From assembly GCA_034509755.1 (NCBI GenBank), contig CM067547.1, forward strand, positions 47,952,859 to 48,016,858: DNA of 64,000 bases. Reading direction: 5' to 3'. The DNA comes from Anisodus tanguticus (Eukaryota; Streptophyta; Magnoliopsida; Solanales; Solanaceae). The position numbers and the translations under genes are program-made. Shown here piece after piece: positions 10,614 through 21,282 of this stretch; the stretch's first letter is position 1, and each line of letters starts with the position of its first letter. Under the pieces are notes generated by a model. The model saw nothing but the letters and a program-made list of their open reading frames with translations. It did no database searches and was not told the DNA's origin.

Positions 10614-10981
10614 CAAGTTATATATGTTTTCTAAGAAAAATTATATGTATTGTCAAAAAATTTAACCAATTCTAGGGAATATAATTAAATTTCTTACAAT
10701 AAACTTATATTTTGTGCAAAGAGTTAAAGATCTAGTTGTGATATACTAAACTATCTTGACGATAATTGAATTAGATGATTGTGTATAATTAAAGGACTTA
10801 AAGACGGGTTACTTTGAAGAAGAAATAATTTTTTGGACTTATCAAAATAAAAATTACAAATCAAACTAGAAAGTAAAGGTAAATAATTTGATTACTACTA
10901 TAAAATCAAACATCTAGATTACGAACTAAGAGTGCAAGAAATTAAAACGCACTGCACAATTTTATAATTTTATATAGAAAT

Positions 10982-11048
<67 letters not shown>

Positions 11049-11241
11049 CAATTATAGTTTTTAAATAGATATTTATATAGACGGTTTTTTTGGTTATTTT
11101 TTCTTAAAACCAAAACCAAATCAAATATTATCGATTTTTAGAATTAAAAATCAAAATCAAATCAAACCAAACCAAGAGAGTATCGGGTTTTTCTTCGATT
11201 TTTGGTTTGGTTCGATTTTTCGTTTTTCATGAACACCCCTA
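10424..11241. mobile_element. MITE with taggggtgttcatg / catgaacacccct ends, unit A
   Basis: Terminal inverted repeats taggggtgttcatgattcg and mirror-image catgaacacccta, with subterminal inverted sequences (tcaaaccaattaag / ttggtttggttcgattttt). 818 bp including two long TA or CA/TA microsatellites (10569-10610 and 10982-11043). No transposase. hAT-like by end sequence; target duplication not clear. Unit B copy at about 31222-32003. Confidence 0.7.
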
Positions 11242-11503
11242 TGCGGAAATATAATATGAAATAGAAATACATGTGCTAACAATAAAGTAACTAAATAATG
11301 TTTTTAAAAACAATAAATAATTTGTGCGTGGTAATTTTTTTAAATATTATTCACCGTATAACAATTTCAAATCTGGGCCTACAACAAACGTGTGATGCTA
11401 ACAATATAGGAGCGTGAGCTAGTCATTGCGCATGTTGTGAAATTCATGCACAAAAGAGAATAAGTCCCTTAGATAGTGTGTCACCCTAATTATTACTATA
11501 TAG

Positions 11504-11513
11504 TATATATAAA
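11504..11513 (+). promoter_or_regulatory. TATA box of Aux/IAA copy A
   Basis: tatatataaa lies 165-174 bp ahead of the ATG, followed by a CT-rich leader (ttcctcttctcattcatc) typical of plant 5' UTRs. Conserved at 32265-32274. Confidence 0.6.
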
Positions 11514-11677
11514 GCTACACTTATCATTCCTCTTCTCATTCATCATTCACAACTTGCTAACTAACAAATTCTTCATCGGAAAAAGTCGCCGTCACCGGAC
11601 GCCGGAGAGCAAAAGAGTCTTCAACACAAATTATTACAAGTTCTTAAAGATAGTCATATATATCAAGAATTTTCGAA

Positions 11678-13068
11678 ATGATAACAGTATACGAGAACGC
11701 TCTCGCAACTGAACTAAGACTAGGGTTATCTGGTACAACAGATGAAACGAAGAAACAATTATCTTTTTGTACTAATAAAAGATTTTCATTAGAGATGGAT
11801 AGTTCCTCAAATATAACTCATTATGATCAACAGAACTCCTCCCCAGCGCCAAAGTAAGTAGTGTTTATCGCATCTTCACCTATTCTTTTGCTTACTTTTG
11901 AGTGTTGCCATACCAATTAGTTGGAAAAGTATGAAAACAATAGAAGAAAAAGATTTGATTAGCCGATACCGATTATAGTTAGGAATATGTGAAATTACTC
12001 ATGTTAATGCATTTACTTTAGGTCCTATGTCTTCTAGATCAAGTCTTTTATTCCATTCAAAGATTTATATATTCGTAGAAAATATAGGTAATACTTCTAG
12101 TACGTTTTTTTATATAATACTTAATACTGTACTGAATCAAGATAAAATAGAACGACAGGATCAGTGAGACTGCATATAGTAGTTGATCAACATTCAACAC
12201 TAACTTATTTGAAATTGAGAGATATTTAATTGTTGTTTGTTTATATTCTAATTCTTGACTCAGAAGGGTTTTAAATTAACAACTTTTTATTTGTTTTTGT
12301 TTTCAGAGCACAAATTATTGGTTGGCCACCAGTTAGATCTAACAGGAAGAATGTTGTCCAAGCCAAGAATTCAGATTTTGATGTTTCCTCAGGGATGTAT
12401 GTGAAAGTTAGCATGGATGGTGCACCTTACCTTAGGAAAATTGACCTTAGGTTTTACAAGAGTTACCAAGAACTACTCAATGCTTTGGAGAACATGTTCA
12501 AGCACCCCATTGGTGAGTTTAATCTTTCACAAATTAAACTCACTTTTAATAGATAGGGTAGAAATAGATTCAGAATTTTAAGTTAACGCATCTGAATTTT
12601 TACTTCACTCAATATTTTATGTGCAATGGATTCCGGCTTAGCATAAAAATATTTGAGTTTAATTTCTATACATGTATATTGTAAAATCTATTTTATATCT
12701 CAAGCCACCTAAAAAACAACTACATGTTTAATCATAATAAGTAGAGCCAGTTACCTGAAAAATATGGCATGTAACCTACTACAACAGATTAAATACTAAT
12801 AATATAAATTAAGTCCAAATTTTGTGTACAACTTATGTTTTTCCTAGTTATACAAAACTTATGTTTTCTTGTTCAATTATAAATTTTCGGTGTATACATA
12901 GAAAAAGAAGGCTACACTACTAGTGGATCTGATTATGTGTTAACTTATGAAGACAAGGATGATGATTGGATGCTTGTTGGAGATGTACCATTGAATATGC
13001 TCATTAATTCTTGCAAAAGGCTTAGAATCATGAAAGGGTCTGAAGCTAAAGGTTTGGCATGCCTATAG
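11678..13068 (+). pseudogene. Aux/IAA gene, copy A, with damaged splice acceptor
   Basis: Three exons as in copy B: 11678-11853, 12307-12512 and expected 12890-13068. Exon 1 gives the EAR motif LRLGL, but the following Pro is Ser (ttacct to ttatct). Exon 2 carries the degron IIGWPPVRS and the PB1 lysine motif YVKVSMDG. The second intron's acceptor has lost its A: tttcag in B is tttcg here, so no AG stands at the exon edge; the next AG (12902) would shift the frame. Phe165 is also Leu. The transcript should retain intron 2 or be misspliced. A truncated protein with domains I-II could still interact with TIR1. Confidence 0.75.
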
Positions 13069-13183
13069 AACCTATCTCACAGATTTAAGGTGGATTCTGT
13101 TGGATCGGGATTCTAGATTTGAACTGAGTGATTCTAGATTTTAGATTTGACTCGATCTGGCCTGACCTAAGTTACGGAGAAAG

Positions 13184-13740
13184 GTCAATGAGCTTCATGA
13201 CTGAGATGGAAAAAGGCAGTGGCTTGAAACTAATCTCCCGCAGTCACCCACCATGATCGGACCTAGTTGAGTGGAGCACGATACTTCACGAAGTTTGATT
13301 TGCGGTCGGGGTAGTTTAATGTTATTCAAATTTGTGAAATTAAAAAACCTGTTAGGGAGCATTTTTCCCTTGCATGAATCTGAATTAGTTGGGTCAGATT
13401 GATTTTTGAGACACTGGATGGTTATAGAGAAAAAAAGGATCATGAGCTTCTTGATTGTCTTATCAGGGAGCGCCTCCTCCTTAATTGGCTCTTCACACAA
13501 GAAGATCTGAATTGGTTGGATCAGTATATTTTAAATATCAGATTGTTAAATACCGAAAAAAGAGATCAAGTATTGAGCTTCTTGACTAAGATGAAAACCC
13601 TATTCGGGAACACATCCTTCTTAATGGGCTCTACGGCCTACACAAATACGGATCTAATTAAATTGATCGGCTTAGTATGTTTCGAATACCAGATGGTTAT
13701 AGCGGAGAAAAACTTAAGGTGGATTGGATAAGAAATCAGA
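13184..13740 (+). repeat. SINE-like modules behind Aux/IAA copy A
   Basis: Three imperfect modules (about 13184-13400, 13437-13565, 13566-13740), each beginning near gagcttc(a/t)tgact and containing versions of ccttaatgggctct, aatctgaattggttgga and taccagatggt. The order resembles the 3' region of Solanaceae SINEs (recalled, not computed). The tail module recurs at 2852, 23249 and 34372. Confidence 0.4.
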
Positions 13741-14595
13741 AAATATACACAGATCTGCAATCAGATAGAAGATTATTACACGAAATACAAGGTTGATGAG
13801 AATTCAGCTCTCTATCGTTTCAATTGTGCATGTGGGACAGAAAAAACTGTATATTCAGCTATAGTACTTGGACATAAGTTTTTTGGATTTAAAAAAAATT
13901 GTTTTTGAAGAATTTTCTGTATATTCAAAGAGTATATATATACAGGGGAATACACAATTTTATGCAGGGTTGTGTTCATTGTTGATTTACTGAATTAAAT
14001 TATATTGGCCTATATTGCCACGATTTTTGGCGTCGAGCCGAGTCAAGCGAGTCCAAGCTGAGTTCCAATCCAGCTTATTATATTCCGAGCTGGTTCAAGT
14101 CAGAATGAGTTCAATTGAACTATTACAAACTTTACGTATCGACTTCTTAGCCAAGTCTAATCGAACTTATTGCTAAAAAATCTATAATATGGCTGAGCTC
14201 GAGTTGAGTCAGATCCATACACTCTTTAATATTTTTTCGCGTATAAACTACACCTGTAAAAAAAATTATTTCATAACAAATTTGATTGATTAGGAAAAAA
14301 AAATTACTCCGTAATAGTTTAATTCGATGTATTGCGATTTAAATTCTGATGTAGTTAACTAAATATAAAAATAAAATTGAACTTATTTCAAGGAAAAAAA
14401 ACAAATTTCTGCTAAGTTCAAAGTATCTTGTACCAAAATGAATATTTTAAAATATGATCATTTAAATACCTTGCAATGAAATGACTTGTTCCTAACTTGT
14501 AAAATTCAATGACCTGTTTGTGGTTTCCAACAGAAGAGGGCTTGAAGGGATCAGGCCCAATAGGCTAATGAGTGGTCTGTAATCATATTTTGGGA
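13741..14595. other. Intergenic sequence downstream of Aux/IAA copy A
   Basis: No gene. Matches 34490-34972 and, with deletions, 2969-3457. A TATA-like tatatatacag is present near 13932 without a coding region. Confidence 0.5.
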
Positions 14596-14982
14596 TGGTC
14601 TTTACTTTTTGTTCCTCAAATTTGTGGTCTTTAATATTTGTGGTTTAATATTTTTCACGCAAAATAAGTTTATATTTTATTCGTCATAAGTTATTATAAT
14701 ATCGTAACTTTCAAAACTCAACATAAAAATAGCCAAAATACATCAAATTTCATAAAAACAGGCAGGTTATTCAAACCCAAAAAGGATAAGGAACATATGG
14801 CCAAAAAACATAACTCCAGTTTCTGAACTACAACAAATTCTAAAAATACTACACAACATATGCGACATACTTTAATTCCTACAGAACTTACGCCGAGCGA
14901 AGTATGTTTGGATATTTCATTAAAGGAGAAGCAGGAGCAAAAATTAAAGACCACCGATACAAGGGGAAAAAATTAAAGACCA
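14596..14982. mobile_element. Second MITE-like inverted-repeat copy in unit A
   Basis: Same ends as 3458-3843 (tggtcttta... aattaaagacca), a few percent diverged, showing that 2852-3970 and 13612-15112 are an older duplication. Confidence 0.6.
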
Positions 14983-15154
14983 ATGCATTTGAAGGACGAT
15001 TCGTGCAAAAACTTCAATGAGAGGCTCTACAAAAATGGTTCAATGGCTGAATTGAGAGAGAAGCGCAAAGCAACTCCATGAGATGAGGTGAAAAAGAGAA
15101 GCCTAAAGGGATGGAATTTGAAAAGAGAAAGAGATTGTGAAAGAGGGATAACCA

Positions 15155-15527
15155 AAAAATAAACGTGACCCCTTATGTTAGCCACCGAACTACCCACTAA
15201 ATCCACTAGCCAACTATGAGGAGGTGGTGCCAATTTTTTGCTCCTGGACCTCTAGCACGATCGACGACACTCGTGTTTGGCTGTTGCTGGTTGCTACCTT
15301 TTCTAGAAGGTCATTTGACTTAGTCTTCGAGGCGTCTGAGTATGTGCGGGTCTCAGTCGTTCCTCGAAATTATGACTCGGCCAGACTACTGTAATAGCCG
15401 ATGATGCTTTTCTAGCCGAGGGTAAGGACTAACGGATTCGACTATGATTCCGATCAGTTACCGACTTAGAATTCTTTTTCACCTTGGGCTGTCACTTGAT
15501 TCGGCTAAACACTTTTGAGTGTTACCA
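15155..15527 (-). mobile_element. Tat LTR fragment left of pararetrovirus B
   Basis: The sequence aaataaacgtgacccc to gagtgttacca equals the right-hand ~370 bp of the LTR at 6955-7619, slightly more diverged. It is joined on the left to gagggataacca (equivalent to 5126), an internal deletion of about 2.1 kb with A-rich microhomology. Its purine tract (ttgcctccctacatta) abuts the virus at 15541. Confidence 0.75.
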
Positions 15528-15540
15528 ATTGCCTCCCTAC

Positions 15541-16020
15541 ATTAAGACCTGATACGTAGGTCTGTAAGGATCTTATTATGAAATAAGAAAATAAGTAAGG
15601 AATTTACTCTAGAATCAAAGCTTTAAAAGTTCATATCATGATATGAGATTTACTATACTAACACCAAGATACGTTGGTTATACACTGACACATGTACCGT
15701 AGCTCAAGAATCGCCATAACGTCTATCCCCTGCGGTACGTACGAGCAGTGTAGGGTCATCTTTAAGTATAACTACCCAAGTGTTATTATAACTCATGGTG
15801 ATATGAACCGTCAGAACTTGAAATCTAAAACCTTTACTTATTCAATTCATACTTTTAGAGCATTCTTAGACAGTATAGACTTATTAGCCTATCATGAAAT
15901 TAAAAACAAAAATTAAAAGGAAGGGAGGTATACCGAATTCGTAACCAAGAGAGAGTATTGAGCAAATTCCAATGTTGTTATTCAAAGGAGAATTTACAGT
16001 GCTCGTTTTTTGATTTTTTT
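15541..16020 (-). other. Pararetrovirus leader region
   Basis: The stretch downstream of the TATA box on the minus strand has no long ORF, as expected for a caulimovirid pregenomic-RNA leader. It contains a perfect 16-nt palindrome at 15631-15646 (tcatatcatgatatga). Confidence 0.5.
15546..15555 (-). other. Possible tRNA-Met primer-binding-site remnant
   Basis: Minus strand GTATCAGGTC resembles the caulimovirid primer site tggtatcagagc over its central seven bases. It sits at the very end of the integrated copy, where a linear viral DNA would break. The match is partial. Confidence 0.3.
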
Positions 16021-16050
16021 CTGATCCTCTACAAATGAATCAGAGTCCCC

Positions 16051-16057
16051 TTTTATA
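16051..16057 (-). promoter_or_regulatory. TATA box of the pararetroviral pregenomic RNA promoter
   Basis: Minus strand TATAAAA, followed by a GGGGACTC run and a 3'-terminal A-rich leader, about 255 bp past the last ORF. This is where caulimovirids carry the 35S-type promoter. A tgacg-containing element was not clearly found nearby, and activity is unknown. Confidence 0.55.
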
Positions 16058-16311
16058 GACAAAGGCGGACTTCAAAATAGATTATAATTTACAAAATAAA
16101 TAGTAAACGAATCTAAATAATTACAAAAGGACAAACTACTTTACGAAAAGAAAAACTTTACATAAAGTAAGATAAGAAAGCGACGTGTGTCGGGGAATCT
16201 TATCTTAAAAGAAGAAAACTTTTATAAAAAGTACAAAACTTTATTAAAGTTAAAAAGGACATTTGTCATGTCCGGCCATTATTGATTCCGCGTGGCCCTA
16301 TCAATGTCACT

Positions 16312-17202
16312 TCATTCTGACATTTTTTCTTTTCCTTTTGAGTTGGCGTCCTCTTTCTTGGACCTGTGCTTTTGCTGGATTGCCTCTATTAGGCTGTCAA
16401 ACAGATCTTCTGTTGATGGATGGTAGGAATAATCCTCCAACGGCTGTGAATCCTCCAAACAAGCATATTGGTTGTCATTGGGGACATCCTTCATGGATGC
16501 GGTAGATGTTTCCGAATAAGGATTATCATCAACCTTTGTTTTAAAATTATTTATGAAATCTTCCTTTACCTTATCAAGGTATGCAGACATGAGATCTTCA
16601 TCCGATGCTTGGGGATTTCGAATTTTAATAGTTCTTTCCAATTTGGAAAAGAAAGATGATTCATCTTCCTTAGTCTTTTTCTCCATATGATGGATACTTT
16701 TAAGACTCTTGACTAGCGAAGAAATATCGCTTTCCAACTTCCATCCATAATGACGAGTTTTGTCTTCTGGATCTTTGTCCAATAAGTTGGACCAGAATTT
16801 ACAAAGGAATTTCCTTTTGAGACATATAATTCCTTGTTGATTTCTACCTGCTTCTGGAATCCATTTCCATATCCAAGGGATTCCTGCCTGCATAAAGAAA
16901 AATAATGAAGCAGATCCTTCGATATAATCAGAATGATTTTCAGGGGTAACACATGGTGTCACTTTAACCCATTCTTTGTAGAAAGCCATATAAGGCTCCT
17001 GTAAAACCTGAATTCCAGGTCCGATGACGCTCCACCATGGGAATATCCATCCTGGGAGTAATAAACCATTCTGGTAGTTCTTAAAAATTTCAGGATTAAT
17101 TTTAATCCACCATGAATGGCCATGTTTACGATTTTCATAATAGAAAACCTGAGTAAATGCATTGATATAATCATAGTAATTGAACATCATTTTAATGATC
17201 AT
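16312..17202 (-). CDS. 3'-terminal pararetrovirus ORF (transactivator position)
   Basis: A 296-aa frame. Its first half is aromatic-rich (GWIFPWWSVIGPGIQ; AGIPWIWKWIPEAG) and its second half is charged with acidic and Lys-rich stretches, ending KSKEKMSE-like (KGKEKMSE). In caulimovirids the last ORF before the promoter encodes the inclusion-body/translation transactivator; that role is inferred from position, not from a motif. It lies just after the RGR-rich frame at 17386-17802, probably its N-terminal part. Confidence 0.5.
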   Translation of the reverse strand: MIIKMMFNYYDYINAFTQVFYYENRKHGHSWWIKINPEIFKNYQNGLLLPGWIFPWWSVIGPGIQVLQEPYMAFYKEWVKVTPCVTPENHSDYIEGSASLFFFMQAGIPWIWKWIPEAGRNQQGIICLKRKFLCKFWSNLLDKDPEDKTRHYGWKLESDISSLVKSLKSIHHMEKKTKEDESSFFSKLERTIKIRNPQASDEDLMSAYLDKVKEDFINNFKTKVDDNPYSETSTASMKDVPNDNQYACLEDSQPLEDYSYHPSTEDLFDSLIEAIQQKHRSKKEDANSKGKEKMSE

Positions 17203-17385
17203 TCGAGGAATTATAAATTCATTTTATCTGAATGGACTAGTTCCACATTCATAAGGAGATATAATCTTCCTTAGATAAAATTTGGAAAAATTCCTTTCTG
17301 CTCCGGGCTTATTATCCGGGAACGATGTGATGTTAGTAGTGCTGGTTGCTATTAGGATATATTCATAATACATCTTATTTTTTCC

Positions 17386-17802
17386 CTATGGGAAGGGATT
17401 GTAGAAATTTTCTACATAGCGATTCATCAGAATCCAAGGATCATTTAGATAATTTTTATCTTCATGATGTAGGTAGAGAATTGTCTCTTCATGACCCTTG
17501 ACCAAATATTGGTCTCTGTTTTCTTTCTCCGTCTGTAGGAGTTTTTCGGCATATGAGTCCTGCTGCTGGCCACTAGAAGAGCCTGCTTTGTCCATGAGTA
17601 TTACTCTTGGAATACTGAGAATATCATTCCCAGTGGTGTTTGATCTGCCAGAGCCTCGTCCCGAGCCTCTGCCTCTTCCTCTGCTTCTACCCCTATTAGG
17701 TGGTGTCCATTGTGGACGCATTTTATCCCTATAAATATTCATGAGTGAGAAAGTCAGGGAGTGAATTTTCTTCACCTTTAAGATATTGAATTTCAAAATC
17801 AA
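17386..17802 (-). CDS. RGR-rich ORF ahead of the terminal pararetrovirus ORF
   Basis: A 138-aa frame with an Arg/Gly tract at about residues 37-56 (RGRSRGRGRGSGRGSGR), likely RNA-binding, then a polar region. It overlaps the end of the polymerase region and is followed after about 180 bp by the aromatic-rich ORF. Probably both were one protein. Unknown function. Confidence 0.4.
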   Translation of the reverse strand: MILKFNILKVKKIHSLTFSLMNIYRDKMRPQWTPPNRGRSRGRGRGSGRGSGRSNTTGNDILSIPRVILMDKAGSSSGQQQDSYAEKLLQTEKENRDQYLVKGHEETILYLHHEDKNYLNDPWILMNRYVENFYNPFP

Positions 17803-17932
17803 ATGGGGCTAAATGTGTCTGCCATCTTGCAAACATTTGTTTGGAAACATCATGTTTAAAATTCTTTTGAAACATGAATTTAGATGCATTGCAGTCTGTT
17901 CTTATTAAGAACTTCGTATTATAAAGATCATC

Positions 17933-18436
17933 CTAGAATTTCAGGACGCATTTTACTATAGCAAGAATTTCTTTGTCTATAGTAGCATAATTCTTTTGAC
18001 TATTAGTCCATTTTCCCGAATAATACCGAACAAGATATGCTTGTTTGGTTTGGGGATTAACTTGTTTAAGTATCCCTCCATAACCGATGTCTGAAGCATC
18101 AATCTCAATAATTTTCCCCCAATCTGGGTTGACAAGCATAAGATATGGCAAAGCTTGAACATTCTTCTTAATTTTTTGTACCGCTTCCGTGTGGGCATTT
18201 GTCCACGGAGTGGTAGCTTTTTTCAACCTATCATATAAGATGGCTGCATCAACAGATAAATTCTTGTAATAGGGAGAAATATAATTTAGACTTCCTAAAA
18301 ACCTTTGTAATTGGGTTTTGTCAAGAATTTCATCAGGAAATTTAGAAGCAAATTCTATACTTCTAGCAATAGGAACGATTTTCCCTTGTTCAATAATATG
18401 ACCAAGAAATTGAATTTTAGTTTGGAAAATATTCAT
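17933..18436 (-). pseudogene. Pararetrovirus RT connection and RNase H
   Basis: A 167-aa open part continuing the polymerase: thumb/connection motif (TKIQFLGHIIEQG), FLGSLNYISPYYKNLS, and RNase H start IEIDASDIGYGGIL with its first catalytic Asp. It is cut from the RT core at 18437-18519 by stops and ends early, so the C-terminal RNase H residues are only partly open. RNase H removes RNA from the RNA/DNA hybrid in virus replication. Confidence 0.75.
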
Positions 18437-18519
18437 TTTTGGTTTGATATAACCAAACCGTTTGAAACAATTATTTTCTTAAAAATTTCAAGATGCTTAA
18501 TATGATCTTGTATATTTTT

Positions 18520-18810
18520 TTAGAAGATTAATATGTCATCTATGTAAACAATGATAAAATCACTATATGAAGTAAAAATATCATTCATAATATGCTGGAA
18601 TTCTGACGGAGCATTTTTCAGTCCGAAAGGCATGACATTCCATTCATAATGTCCGAATGGAACTGTGAAGGCAGTTTTGTACCTGTCAGGTTCATGAACC
18701 TGTATCTGCCAAAAACTTGATTTCAGATCAAATTTTGAAAAGATGTTAGATTGGTATAACCTATCAAGAAGATCCTTTTTATTAGGAATGGGATATCTAA
18801 TCCATTTCAA
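18520..18810 (-). pseudogene. Pararetrovirus reverse transcriptase core
   Basis: A 96-aa open part with the palm motifs FSKFDLKSSFWQI, MPFGLKNAPSEFQ and the catalytic YIDD (18535-18546). The finger region upstream (18811-19390) is interrupted by stops and frameshifts, so no full enzyme is encoded. The gene order after the protease is typical of Caulimoviridae. Confidence 0.85.
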
Positions 18811-19483
18811 AATCTTGTTTAAAGGTTTGTAGTTAATAACTAATCTTGGAACTCCTCATTCCTGTTCAGCATGTTTGTTGACATAGAACGCTGTACAACT
18901 CCATGGGGAGTTTGAGGGGCGAATCAGCTTTTTCTCTATTAGAGAAGTAATTTCCTTTTTTGCAGATTTCCAGATATTCCATATTCATCTGGCAAGGTCT
19001 GGCCTTGGTAGGAATGCTATGTTCCTGAAAATCTTTCTCATAGGGGAGTCCAACTATGTGTTTCTTCCTGTTCTAGAAAGCTGTTGGCAAATCATTGCAG
19101 GTAGAAATAGCCAAATCATGACCTATTCCTTTGATCTTATCCTGTAATTTAGGATTAGTAAGCTGATTATCAATATTGTAAATCATCAATTCTTGTTGCA
19201 GATAATCCAATTTTTGTTTCTTGTACTACACAAGGTTAATAAAGCTGATAGTTTTGTATGAAGCTATCCAGGGAAATGATATAATCCTTCCTTCATGAGT
19301 TCATGAGAAACCCTTTTCTGTGACATTGTTAAGAGGCATTAGTCCATTAATAAAGGGTATGCCTAAGATAATATCATTAGCAAGATTTTTTACTAATGTA
19401 AAAGAATGTTTAATGCAAACCTTGTCATGGCAAATATAAGCACAAGACAATTTGTAGGAGACCTTAAAATTGCTTCCATATGC
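18811..19483 (-). pseudogene. Protease/RT linker and RT fingers, degenerate
   Basis: No long ORF. Short fragments of polymerase-like sequence in different frames connect the protease to the RT core, showing at least two frame disruptions. The open piece 19393-19584 is in another frame than the protease. Confidence 0.5.
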
Positions 19484-20701
19484 TCATGATACTTTACGAT
19501 TAGTTCTGGTAAAGTATTTAGTGGGAATGAGACCTTCCCTGATGCAGTTGACATCCGCCCCTGGATCAATGAGAGTAGGGACATCCTTGAAAATGGTTCC
19601 TCCTTTAATTAATAAATTGATTTGAGTGATCCATCTCGGGCGAGAAATCATACTGATAGCTCCCATGATATCTTCATTAACAGGTTCGCAGGAAGTGCTA
19701 GGCTGTTCATTAATAGGAGTATGTCCTATTTGTTCCGAAATTTCCGGCTCCTTGTCTTCATAGGAGATTTGCTCTAATAGAGTAACTCTGTTTTCCAAAC
19801 CACCGTAGTGTTTATGTAACTGAGTTATCTCAAGCTTGAGATCATGGATCTCTTCCTTTAATTGCTGAGTAGTCCATGGGTTATCATTACCCCTTTTCTT
19901 TTGCAACTCAGTCAAGATCTCCGAGAAATTATACGGAGGATCAATCCTTGATTTGATCTTCCGAGGAGTCTTATCCCTTTCTTGATCTTTCAGTAAAGCT
20001 TCTAGGATTTTGGCCTTCTGGGCATCTCCTGGAATATCCTTTAGGAGATCATTAATTTCTTCTCCATTGAGGACGCTAACATTGAAGCTGGAGAACTGGG
20101 CTTGAAGTTTATAAAACTCGTCATCAGTGTTATCATCCTTGACTTCCTGACATTTTTTGGAGGTACATACACAAGGATTTTCTTCCTCAGAGGAGGATGA
20201 GTAGGGATCTTCAGAATCTGTACTCAAAGGTTCTTCTGAATTATTAGATTCATCTGAAGGTATGATAATTTTCATCAGGGCATCTTTGATGTTATCATCG
20301 ATTTTAAGAGCCTTGATTTTATCAATCTTCTTCTTTTTACACCGATTGGCGTAATGACCTACTTCTCCACATGCATAGCAAGTAGTGGTCTTAGTAGTCC
20401 TTTTCTTTGGGATATAACCCTTTCTTTCATTTCTGGCTCTTCTTTTCGCAGCTTTCTTTTTGTAAGAGTCAGTCTCGTATTTTTCATAATACTGCATTTT
20501 ATGCGGTTTAACCACATGCTTTTTCTTCTTCCTGGTATTCTGGGATGAGGTCGGTCCGTCCATGGCGAACTGCTGACAGAATTCTCCTAATTGAGTTTTC
20601 TCAGTCAGCTTCTGCTTCTTCAGCTGTTTCTGTAACTTTATATCATTACATAGGGCTAACCCTTCTTCGATGCACTTGCCTATGAGCTGGCCATAAGACA
20701 T
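19484..20701 (-). CDS. Capsid C-terminus with zinc knuckle, coiled coil and aspartic protease (pararetrovirus B)
   Basis: A 405-aa frame. Lys/Arg-rich at about residues 55-95; CCHC zinc knuckle CYACGEVGHYANRC at about 108-121 (nucleic-acid binding of the capsid); acidic Ser/Glu-rich stretch at about 150-185; coiled-coil-like segment at about 285-315; retropepsin active-site region LIDPGADVNC near residue 382, where the middle residue is Pro instead of the usual Ser/Thr. The frame stops shortly after the active site. Capsid plus protease in one frame fits a caulimovirid polyprotein. The upstream capsid part lies at 20702-21282. Confidence 0.85.
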   Translation of the reverse strand: MSYGQLIGKCIEEGLALCNDIKLQKQLKKQKLTEKTQLGEFCQQFAMDGPTSSQNTRKKKKHVVKPHKMQYYEKYETDSYKKKAAKRRARNERKGYIPKKRTTKTTTCYACGEVGHYANRCKKKKIDKIKALKIDDNIKDALMKIIIPSDESNNSEEPLSTDSEDPYSSSSEEENPCVCTSKKCQEVKDDNTDDEFYKLQAQFSSFNVSVLNGEEINDLLKDIPGDAQKAKILEALLKDQERDKTPRKIKSRIDPPYNFSEILTELQKKRGNDNPWTTQQLKEEIHDLKLEITQLHKHYGGLENRVTLLEQISYEDKEPEISEQIGHTPINEQPSTSCEPVNEDIMGAISMISRPRWITQINLLIKGGTIFKDVPTLIDPGADVNCIREGLIPTKYFTRTNRKVS

Positions 20702-21282
20702 ATTATGCCATGGAATCTGAGAATCCGGAGATCCATTTCTCAGAGTTATTTTAACCTTCTCTGCAAAGAGAGGAGGGAGACCATCAATAAATCCGGCATT
20801 CCAGAAACTATTACTAGCTTTGGGGAGATTGAGTACCCTGCTAAGGAAAACATCTTTATACCATCTAAAAAATGTCAGGGTTGGACATCTGTGGTTTTGG
20901 AGCAGAGTCCTGATGTTGTCATAATTGATACTATAATTGCCTGTAAATTGATCTAAAATAGTTAGAACAAGGGTATAAATCGAATTAGGCTTGAGCTAGT
21001 TACCCTCTTGCTTTATAGACTCTAAAATCTGCTCTTTCTGCTCTATGGAGAGATAATTATCCCACCATGCTTTGAGCTGTCCTGTAAATCCTACAGTAAT
21101 CATCTTTGTTATGCTGGCTTCAGAATGATTATTTCCTTTTGCAGCTGCATCATACATAAGCATTTTGTGGCAAGTCCTAAAAATCTGACTTTCGGCGCCG
21201 CCGTCAATATTCCACTCAACAATTTCATTGCCAGTATAGGCAACATGATCATTCTTCCATGCTTGTTCTTCAAGCAGGACAT
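20702..21282 (-). pseudogene. Capsid core region, pararetrovirus B, with stop
   Basis: The minus strand encodes a conserved capsid segment (GFTGQLKAWWDNYL) and LPPLFAEKV, interrupted by a TAG near 20997 and joined to both neighbours through frame changes. It equals 304-885 in copy A. Confidence 0.7.

Noticed and set aside
13195..13731. 101-aa and 110-aa ORFs behind the Aux/IAA gene
   Set aside because: They read through the SINE-like modules, differ in frame between units, and have no recognisable domain.
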